Origin: Fremontodendron californicum
Taxonomy: Eukaryota; Streptophyta; Magnoliopsida; Malvales; Malvaceae
Length of the DNA stretch: 64,000 nt
Reading direction: 5' to 3'
NCBI GenBank assembly: GCA_030761205.1
Contig: JAULJL010000020.1
Coordinates: 1,307,001-1,371,000 of the forward strand
Part shown: piece by piece, positions 55,000 through 64,000 of the stretch
Numbering within the stretch: position 1 is the stretch's first letter
Layout: the number at the start of each line of letters is the position of its first letter
The notes under the pieces: generated by a model
The model's input: the letters and a program-made list of their open reading frames with translations, nothing else
Told to the model about the DNA's origin: nothing
Database searches by the model: none
Translations under genes and position numbers: made by a program

Positions 55000-55553
55000 G
55001 GGTTAATATGAAAAACATGCATTTCATAAGAAATTATTGTGAAATGGTATAATGAATAAAAGTTATTTAAAAAAAAAAATGAATAATTAGAAATTGTTAT
55101 AAAAGATATTGTAAAAACAAAATTATTCTTGATAAAAAAACCTTCTCCTCCTTTTTTTTTATTTTTTAATTAAAAAATAAATATTCTGAAAATAAAATTT
55201 TTTTAATTTTAAAAAATAAATTTTTAAATTTTTTATTTACTTTTTTTAATTTAAAATTTTAAAAAAATAAAATAATATGCCTAAAATTAATTTTTATTTT
55301 ATTTTTTAAATTTAAAAATATATAAATTTAAATATTTTATTTTTTAAATTTATTTTTAATTAAAATTTTTTAAAAAAAATATTTCTTTAATGAAAGAAAA
55401 AGAAAAAGTAAGTTTTTTATTAAGGATAATTTTGTCTTTACAATATCGTTTATAATAATTTCTAATTATTTATTTCTCTTTTTCAAATAACTTTTATTCA
55501 TTATACCATTTCACAATAATTTCTTATGGAGTGCATGTTTTTCATATTTTCCC
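55000..55553. mobile_element. MITE sharing its core with the fold-back element at 11293
   Basis: Inverted ends: GGGTTAATATGAAAAACATG at left and the complement of CATGTTTTTCATATTTTCCC at right, with T-rich flanks that may be a target duplication. Interior blocks (TTATTGTGAAATGGTATAAT, AGTTATTT, AATAATTAGAAATT, GATAATTTTGTCTTTA) match the central part of 11293-12695, but the GGGAAATCGCC palindrome arrays are missing. Confidence 0.7.
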
Positions 55554-56460
55554 TTTTTTTTACTATGATAATATTTGATTTGATTAATTTAAAAGTTTTA
55601 ATTAGATTATTTGATGAAAAATTATTTCTTTTTCGTTAATGTAACTTTTAAAATTTATAAGTTGAGTTAGTAACGTAATACGTATTTTTAAATATATGAA
55701 AAATTTATTAATTTTATTTTTAAGATTAAAAAAATATATCAAAAACAAATTTTTTATTTGATTGATTTAACTTAAAAATACTATACTACTAATAGTTGAC
55801 TATAGGTAAACAATAACATGCAAGTACGTAAGTATTAGTAGTAAAAGATTTTGCTAAATTAGGATAATATAAATTATTTTTTATTTTTCATAAAAAGTAG
55901 TAACACATTTAACTACATTAGTACTAGTAATATTTTGAGTTTTAACTTTTAACCAATATCAATAAGCTTGATAGCTTTTTTCAAGATGAAATAAAAATTA
56001 AAAAAAAAAAATGATGGTAGTTTAATTGTTTAAATCTTTATTTTCAATAAATGACTGAAGTATATCAACTTGACAAAAATATTTAAAGCTTATCAAAAGA
56101 ATGAAAGCCCTGACATCTTATTCTTATGTCATTCAGCCAAAAGGTTTTCTTATATAATTGTCAAATAAAATGTGGTAAACATAGTTTCTGGCAGGCACAG
56201 TTTCTATTTAAAGCAAAATAAGATGCCAGGAAAAAGAAATTAAAAAGAGAAACACATAAAGAAGCTCTCAGCTGGAGAAGTTTTTGCATACATTGGACAA
56301 GAAATCAATGTCCACCAACATATATAAAAACCCAAATCTTTAAGTGAAAATAATTGACAAAAATAGTTGGCTGTGAAGTACTGAAAGTTCAATGCAGTGT
56401 GAATGGTGTAGTTGCTCTCTGCTGAAAAATTCCACCTGTAATAGGGGTAAGAAAAGGAAC
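55554..56460. other. AT-rich intergenic and 3' flank of the TauE/SafE gene
   Basis: No gene recognised. The last few hundred bases are probably 3' UTR of the minus-strand gene ending at 56461. Confidence 0.45.
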
Positions 56461-59400
56461 TCAAGACAACTTGCAAAGGTCTTCAAATCCCATATACTCT
56501 TCATTTTCCAGCTTTTCAACCATATCAGCAATGCCAACTCCACCTGTAAAAATATTCAGGAAAATGTGGTCAGGTTAATTCTTACCATTTTGAGAGGTTC
56601 AAAATTAAACTGACTTGCTTTGCAAGGTAACTTTTTAAGACCTAGAGGAAGCAAGAAAGAGTTTTACCTAAACTGATTGCGCTGATAAAGATTGTCAAAG
56701 CTAGTATGAAGATGATTATCGATGCTCTTCCGAGGACTGCAATAATCTTTCTGACTACATGCTGGCCAGTGAAGGCAGCAATTGTTGCTATTAGAACAAA
56801 ATAAGCAGCTGCAGAGGAAAAAAAAAGTAACATTGAAACTATATTAAGGTTGATGAAGTACTTAGTGGTCAAAGTTTAGATGTTTTTCCTAATTGCTACA
56901 AAATTGATGGTAAATTGGTAATAGTAATTTTTTATTGTCATTGCTACTTACCATATGGGACTGGGAAACGATTGAGAAGATAATATTGTACAACTGACAT
57001 TGAGGAGGAAAATACCATAGCAAACGTTGATGTTGCACTAGCTACCTGCACAAGCATGTTAGTATTGTCGAACTCGGTTATTTGTTCAGCCATTTTTTAT
57101 GTCTTTAAATGCAAAACATGGATCAGATCATTAAAGCTTGATCATATATATGTTTTTCAGCTTCTTCTGTATTCATACTTAGATTTTAGCTACTTACTGA
57201 GAATTTTTCTCTTAATTCCAACCTATAGTCTGCCTCTCAATGATGGATTATGAGGTCCTCAGCAATGGTCTTAAAGGATGGGGTGCTTGATGATATACTA
57301 TTGTTTTGACAGATCCTCAGAATCACTAGCTGAATCACTGTGAAGAGGAATTTCTGACCGAAAAAGTTTTGGACCGCACGGTAAATTTGTCTGATAATAC
57401 ACTATGTCTTAAAATGATTAATAATTACTTGGTATATATCCATTTCCCCACCTTAGTTTCATGATTTACATTAAATAATACTATTTAAGCATACCTGAGG
57501 AGGAATTCCTAGTTCAAGGAATAGAGGACCCAAGATGAAGCCACCTCCCAGTCCTAGCAGCCCACCAACCATACCAGCTATAATGCCGCAGGAGCAGTAA
57601 AAAACAATCTGATATATCTTCCAATTTGTGACTTCCTTTCCTTTGGATGCAATCACCCTGGTTCCTTTGTATAGGCATATGGCTTCAAAGATTGTCACAG
57701 AGGCAGCAATGGGTATCTATAAACAAAAAAAAAGCAACAAATGAGTTGAAGAGATATTAGCCCCAAGAAACTCTAAATTCTCTGATTTGGAAACTAGTGC
57801 TTCTCAAGCTTTATTTCAAGACACTAAGATTTTATCTCCATTTTGAAAGATTAAGGCAGAGGCAAGTGGAATTAAATGACTGTAACAAGCTCTTCTTATT
57901 CAGATTAAAATGATTGGATATAAAGTTTGCTTTCACTCATAAGTGAAATCTTCAATAGACCATCCTTCAAACAATAGATATGTGTGAACTCTGAGTAAAC
58001 ATGGAATCAATCATATTGTCAAAAGAAAAAAACTTAAGAATCAATTCCCTTCTATCTGTCTAGATTCTGGAACAAGTTTTTATCTAGAATTTCAAGTTTC
58101 TACCTGCAAGGAGTTCACAATCCAATACATGATTGAGCAAGTTGGAAGATATTCCTGCATAAACAGACATGTGGATGACATTTAGCAAAGACAATAATAA
58201 CTTCAGATGGAGAATTCTAAAATAAAGACAGGTGATTTTTTGCAAACTCATTGATGATAGTGGACTATGAAAAGATATAAGATCGTAGGGACCTTCAAAA
58301 GAACTGATCTAGACTAATCTTTCTTGTGATGTTATGGACAATATTAGCATACCTTAATAATCTGAACAATAAGAAAACCAATCCACACGTACACAAGCAG
58401 CGATAACTCTTTCCAGTATATGTTTCGCAGTAGAGGTACCTGAATTGGATATTACAACAATAGCCAATTATAACAAAGATAAGAATAACATTGTGATAAA
58501 CAAAGAGTATTGTTGTAAGAAAACCGATATGTTCTTGAACTTACTTCATCATCTGGTAGGTTTCCTGGGCCACTAGGTAGCGGTTTATAGTCTTGTGCAC
58601 CCCCATCTGCAATTCTCGAGTTTAGCACAATCCATTTGCAATACTTTCAATTGACATAATGAAGTTCTTTTATAAGTAGACCTCTATTATTTGTCTTACA
58701 AACTGTCATTGAATCTGAATCCATATATTATTTGCTTATTTGACCTTTGAAGTGATAATTTGTGATAAAAAAACAATAAATGGACCATAGTTTACTTTGT
58801 TTTCAGTATGATCTGTTGAGGGGCAGCCCATTTCCTTTTCCTTTTATTTTCTCCAATAGCATCTTAACTTTGTATAGCAATCGTTTCCTTTTAATGTCAA
58901 TTTCTCATTTGAAGTTACTAATGAAGGAAAAGCTAATTCTATAGATAAGTTTTACTTGGGTGGGGGAATCACTAGGCACTCACCAGCTGGTTTGGACTCC
59001 TCTGCTTTCAACTTGGCTGCTTCCTGAAAATAGAATCTCAAAATCCTCATTAATAATCTTATATCAAAGGGAAGTTATCCATGAATAACTTAAGAGAAAC
59101 CAAGTGGAAAATTCTACCTTTTTCATCATTGTCTCTTTCTTCCATGTATCTATACCTTTGAATAAGGCTTTAGTTGATGTACCTGGCATTCATTAATTTA
59201 TGCTTCCATATCAGAGAAAAACCATGTTACATAGATCATTAACTCATGATAGAAAAGAAATAGTATCTTTTAATTTGAACAAAGAAAACCAAACTCGTTT
59301 AAGGGGATGAAATGGTCTGAATGATTCCATTTATTCGAAAGTGTGTTCATGTCATATCTTTGGATTACCATTATTGATCCTTAACTAATTGAGGAAATTA

Positions 59401-60503
59401 AGCTAATTTTGAATTTGTATGAGAGATAGAAGAGACCAACAATGGAAATGAATTAGAATTTCGAAAATTATGTTATTCTTATTACCAATGAAGAGGATGA
59501 TAAGCAGGACTGTGACCATCCAATCAGCAAACATGACATTTAGTGCAACTCCAATGCTGATTCCAAGCATAAGCATGGGCTGGAAGAGCAATGCCAAGTC
59601 ATAATCTATGAGGGGCATTTCCAGTGTTGGGTGCCTAAGTCTCAAGTTATAATATACTGTTGATCCAGCTGCTCCCATGATCATACCTGCAATCAGAAAA
59701 AATATGATTAATTCAGACCTAAATATTCAGAGGATCGATTCTGCAAAAATCGGATAAGCTTAAAAGCATCAAGCTTACGATGTTAATTATGTTATGGTCA
59801 TGCTAGTACATGCATGCATACATGTATGTATGTATCTATGGCATGGATAGAAACATATTTCTTGAAGACATGCATACTAGCATGCAAGGTTTGATGCATA
59901 AATGTTAAATTACAGGAATTAAACAGGATTATATTTGAGCAAAGCTGCAGGAACTCACACTTGGAAATGGCAGTGGAAGACTTGGGGTCGAAACCTATTA
60001 TGAGAGAGAGCATTGGGACAAAAATTCCACCACCTCCAACCCCTCCAACGCTACCCAATGCTGCACCAAGGAATCCAACAATTGTTCCTAAAACTATTTT
60101 CCAACCAAACTCCATTTCCTGCTCAATCAATAATTATATCAAGTAAACAAACTTGAAAAGACACATACAGATTGATTGGAAAGGTTTCAAAAGTTTTCCC
60201 TCTTTTTGATGTACAACAAGCAGAAATATATAGCAGATGGGAGTTAAACAAGGCTAACTGGCTAACAGCTAATCAACTCACCGGCCAGACAGGTTCATAG
60301 GCAGACTTCCCACCTTGCCACAGGAAGTTGACAACTCTAACAAGAAACCCTTGTGTTTTTTCTTCTTCTTTGGGAACTTCTTGATTCCTTTTGTCTTTCA
60401 ATAATCTCTCTGCAATCCCCACATTGCTCATCATGACAAGAACCAGAAAGACTATCCATGTTATGATTGTCAACCCTCTTCTGTTCACCTGAATTTTAGC
60501 CAT
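56461..60503 (-). CDS. TauE/SafE family membrane transporter (12 exons)
   Basis: Plant members of the TauE/SafE (sulfite exporter) family are predicted multi-pass anion transporters; roles are mostly unassigned. Exons from the start: 60282-60503, 59959-60118, 59486-59686, 59118-59182, 58984-59023, 58545-58606, 58353-58439, 58104-58154, 57495-57716, 56952-57045, 56668-56808, 56461-56543. They join to 1,428 bp (475 aa), the usual plant size, with all junctions in frame. The N-terminus has a signal-like hydrophobic stretch (IITWIVFLVLVMMSNVGIA). The two family repeats show as GAALGSVGGVGGGGIFVPML and GMVGGLLGLGGGFILGPLFL, separated by a charged loop (KALFKGIDTWKKETMMKK to LPDDE). C-terminal segments: MVFSSSMSVVQYYLLNRFPV and IIIFILALTIFISAISLG. 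Substrate cannot be read from sequence. Confidence 0.93.
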
Positions 60504-60730
60504 TTTTAGCTACTGTCCTGAATTGTTAGCCAAGAGGAAGAGAGAGATTCTATGAATTAGCAATTCAAATGAGAAAACTTTTCTCAGCTTTAAGTTTACT
60601 CAATTCTCTTCTTATTCCTCTCTGCTATCAATACAGTAGCTTACAAAATGAAAAAAAAAAAAAAAAAAAAAAGGTAGAAAATATGAAGAAATAATGAGTT
60701 CACTCCATTGGTACCTTCCCTGGTGTCTAC

Positions 60731-60737
60731 ATTTATA
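60731..60737 (-). promoter_or_regulatory. TATA box of the TauE/SafE gene
   Basis: On the minus strand GTATAAATG lies about 230 bp upstream of the ATG at 60503, just downstream of a GA-rich (GAGA) tract. Good position and match for a plant TATA box with a long leader. Confidence 0.5.
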
Positions 60738-61122
60738 CATCCCTCTCTCTCTTTCTCCTTCCCTATTTTTTACGCTCGACCGTGTGGTCCAATGACAGTT
60801 TTTTTTTTCTTTATCTTTTTTGTAAATAATTTTTTTAACTCTTATTTTCCCATAAAAAGAACAGGTAATAAAAAATATATATAAATTCATTTATTTTCAG
60901 ATACTAATGATCTGTGTTTATATTCTGTTTTAGAATCAATTGGTTGTCCCCTCTGGAATCTGTACTACCCAATGCCGTTGTAAAGTTTTTTACCATTTCA
61001 TCTCTTTAGAAGTTTCCAAACTTTGAACCTTGGGAGCTACTTATGGATTCCTTATACAACTTACAACCCACCAACAACAATTTCTTAAATTTTCAGAAAA
61101 GAACAGCTTCCCATTTTTACTA

Positions 61123-61271
61123 CGTATCTTCATTTTTTTTTAAAGAATCTCAACGTAAGTGTCCAATACATATTCGGATATGAATATGAAATAAATTCTT
61201 CAAATATAAAAAAAAAAAAAAAAATTAAATATATTTGTATCCGACATTTATCTCGATCCAGATAATATTAG
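61123..61271. repeat. MITE with CTATGTTRCTC ends (copy E)
   Basis: Strongly decayed: the internal GTATCCGACATTTATCTCG and TCTTCATTTTTTTTTAAAG match the family, while both ends are degraded. Limits approximate. Confidence 0.4.
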
Positions 61272-61885
61272 ATAAAATGCTTTAGCAAACAATTACATGA
61301 TGGGGTTTCAATTAATCTCATTACCTGCTATTTTGCTCAAAATTTTACCATATTTGACCTGATATAATCCAATGAAGTTAGAACCAAGAATTAGGGTTGT
61401 CATAGAAATGAACTTTTGCATGGGCAACTGAGAGCCTAGACTTCAATCTTTAGTGTTTCTTTTTAGCAATTTTCTTGGGTTGTGGCAGTGGCTGATAGTA
61501 CTAAAACAAGCTGTCCCCACTCTTAATCTCCATTTTTCTAAATCTAGGCTAATCCAAATCAGATCCTGTCCGTACTAATTTTACGCTGCAATGGAAGCTT
61601 CATGGCTGCTTCCAAACTTCTTTCCATTGGTTGAATTGAAAAAAAAAGTTGTTTCCCAAATGATTTTAGGTAACTAATTACTCAAACTATGTTCCTCCAT
61701 CCCAACTTTAATGTGATTTTAAACTTTTTCTTGCTTCCAAAATTATTTGAGGTTAACTAATTATGAGTTAAAGAAATCCAAATAATTTGGCCTTTCAAAA
61801 AGAGTAACAATAAATAAACAAACTTCATTTCTTAACATCTATTGCCCACGAATGGCTGACAATGTGAAAAAGTGATTTGTTTCAA

Positions 61886-62055
61886 CTTATTGTTATTCGA
61901 ATTATTTATTTTCTCTAAAATATCCATATTTATATTTATATTTGTATCCGATACATATTCAAATATAAATATGAAATATGATTATTCAAATATATAATAA
62001 AAAAACACTTTAAAAAATTAAACATATTTACTTACTTCGAATCCGAATAACATAA
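61886..62055. repeat. MITE with CTATGTTRCTC ends (copy F)
   Basis: Decayed copy: left TTGTTATTCGAATTATT, internal TGTATCCGATACATATTC, right GAATCCGAATAACATA. Limits approximate. Confidence 0.5.
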
Positions 62056-63685
62056 AGTTTCTACAAGTGAACTGAGGCGAGCAAATGATGAAAAGCTAAA
62101 ACAGAAGAGCGAAGGCAAGGCAAGGCAAGAGGAAACTTCCCAGAAGCAGCATATCAAGTCTCAAACATTTTTGTACGAAATAACAAGCAATAATATATAG
62201 CCATCTTCGAGTTATAGTAAAAGGGACTTAGCCCTGAGACCTGAGTCATAGGCTTCGGGTACTGCTTAATTTTTTATGCTGATTTACGGCAAACCCATTA
62301 AGCTTCATAGCAGCTTCAATATCTATCTTGGCTTCTTCTTATAACTGTTTTATCCTACACACTTCCAAACAAACCCACTCAAACATTTCCTTTTTTTTGT
62401 TTGTTCCATTCACATTTATAGATTTTTTAAAAAGTGGAATAATGTAACTTAAACTTAAAAATACATAATATTAAATAGGAATGTAACATATATAAATGTT
62501 CAATGTTCAAAATATGATTGATTAACATTTACATAAATAATTCATGCACATGAAAATAGCACATTACATTCATCAATTCTAGTCTTTCACTTCTTTTTTT
62601 TGGTTAGATTATTCTTGGTATAGTATTCATTTAATTGTACTAATATTTGTTTTTATGTGCATCACATATGAATATTCACTATTTTTATCCATTTTTAAAC
62701 ATATAATTATATATTTTATAAATAAATAAATAAAATTAAATATATATTAATCGAAATTTGTATTGACATATTTGTTACATGTGCAAATTATATCAAATTA
62801 ATGTAAAATTTATTATTTTTAATACTAATGTAAAATTAAAGTTGTGAAGATAAAAAAATTCAATGTAAATTTTAACTTTTTTATTTATTAAATAAATTCA
62901 TTCTATTTTTAAAATGAATGAAAAATTAAACTCTGAAAATAAAATAATTCAATGTAAATTTTAATTTTTTTAAATTATTATCAAATAAATTCACTTAACA
63001 AAGTCTTTTAATGAAATTAACATTCTTATTTACAAATTGGATAAATCTTATTAATAATAATAAAATATTTACAATGAAAATTTAAAAATATAACGAACAA
63101 TAATGATCATTTTTATCATTTTAAAAGATTTTTTCACATTCATGTTTATATATATATAATATTATAGATATAAACATAGATTATAGATAATAAATTCAGC
63201 ACATTAATTATTTCTCTGAACAAAAAAAGTATGAAATAATTATGAAAACATTAGAGAAAATTTGATAAAAAAAATTAAGTTATCAATAATTATATGATCT
63301 GTTAGACTGTGAGTTCAATTCACTCCAATCTTAAATACAAAAAAAAATAATTTATTTGATGATGCAGGGCCCAAAGAGTTAGATTATGAGCCCAATTAAC
63401 AGGAAATGTGGACTCTATAAGCCCAAAATCTTTTCTGCAACAAATGTAGAATCCCATTGAAAAGCCCAAAATTACAAAACATTTTGTCTGAACCGTGGGA
63501 ATTTATCAATACAAGGACGAGCACCTCTTTTGTTCCATTAATCGAAGAGCTTCCAGAGGAAACTGTCTCCGGTAACATTTTCCTTCCAATGAAAGCTTTC
63601 ATGGTGCGAAAGTTTGGCGCCAAATCTTAAACCCAAACCAGTTTTCAATCTTATTGTATATAAACAAAATTCTTAAATCCCAACT

Positions 63686-64000
63686 ATGGCTAAACTTTGT
63701 TCAACAAATTCTCCAAGCTCCGGATATGGCTCAAGAGAACCTTTCAGAGAGAGTCTTCCGAGGCTTGAACGAAACCAAAACGCCGACGTTGCTCAAGTCC
63801 CTCAAAGCCATCCCAGAATCAAGAAGCTTTCGGAGAAAGCTGTGTTGCCTTCAAGAGCCTCTCCTCTCTCCGCCGCTACGATCTTTCTAAGTAATAGTAG
63901 TAGTAACTTTTAACCATCATTCAACTTTTATTATATTTTTAAGTTCCATCACCTGATAAAGACGATGAAGGTTGTAGACGCGTTTTTGATCAATAACATG
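63686..64000 (+). other. Possible start of an unrecognised gene, cut by window edge
   Basis: From about 63540 the base composition becomes less AT-rich. Two overlapping frames are open: one from ATG 63686 (75 codons, Ser-rich, begins MAKLCSTNSPSSGYGSREPF) and one from ATG 63726 (begins MAQENLSERVFRGLNETKTP) stopping at 63890. I recognise neither. A donor-like AAGTAATAG at 63889 could end a first exon. Could equally be a non-coding leader. Confidence 0.25.

Larger units (their letters stand above)
60738..63653. other. Intergenic, AT-rich, two decayed MITEs, no gene recognised
   Basis: Contains copies E and F of the CTATGTT-type MITE and long AT-rich tracts between about 62400 and 63360. A 75-codon minus-strand ORF at 63396-63623 has no recognisable domain. 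No RNA gene seen. Confidence 0.45.

Overview
This window is nuclear DNA of a dicot plant, probably a woody rosid; the species cannot be read from the sequence. Evidence: AT-rich noncoding DNA, GT-AG introns, single-copy plant genes (SDH1, DDM1, LIKE-COV, a GRAS gene, a TauE/SafE gene), and dense hAT and Mutator MITEs, an L1 LINE and a plant Ty3/gypsy-type LTR element. No tRNA, rRNA or CRISPR array was recognised.

Layout. 1-5377: intergenic with degenerate MITEs. 5378-7373 (-): a SCARECROW-LIKE 4/7 type GRAS gene whose frame is broken by a 157-bp tandem duplication. 7374-16744: transposon-rich intergenic DNA holding a fold-back Mutator-like element (11293-12695) with a hAT MITE nested in it, a 1.87-kb hAT-like element (13294-15162) with another MITE nested in it, and a further hAT MITE (15800-16097). 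16745-23171 (-): intact 16-exon SDH1, mitochondrial complex II flavoprotein. 27251-39179 (-): a two-exon gene for a small membrane protein whose single 11.6-kb intron contains a complete LTR retrotransposon (28519-38127, + strand, 5-bp target duplication ATTCT). About 39432-44440 (-): a full-length L1-type LINE with two open ORFs, lying between that gene and a truncated COPT-type copper transporter (44463-44747, +). 45167-48223 (+): LIKE-COV gene with a one-base frameshift. 48787-54331 (-): intact 15-exon DDM1 chromatin remodeller. 56461-60503 (-): intact 12-exon TauE/SafE membrane protein. 60504-64000: AT-rich DNA with a possible unrecognised gene start at the right edge.

The most unusual object is the LTR retrotransposon. 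Its 2,103-bp LTRs differ at only one position that I found. It has a perfect tRNA-Asp primer site and a purine tract, but no protease, reverse transcriptase, RNase H or integrase. Its internal region carries (i) a gag-linker remnant, (ii) a 178-aa ORF with a basic stretch and a Cys4 cluster resembling the cysteine-rich nucleic-acid-binding proteins of carlaviruses, and (iii) an intact, intronless 215-aa LONELY GUY (cytokinin-activating phosphoribohydrolase) ORF. Each cargo ORF is preceded by a strong 3' splice-site-like tract, and the cargo lies between diverged copies of the same retroelement segment. It looks like a mobile, trans-mobilised element carrying a host hormone gene next to a virus-like gene.

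The host genes are unrelated housekeeping or developmental genes. Three are damaged in the sequence as given (SCL4/7, LIKE-COV, COPT); each could be real or an assembly error. DDM1, needed in Arabidopsis to keep such elements methylated and silent, lies about 10 kb from the young retroelement, probably by chance.
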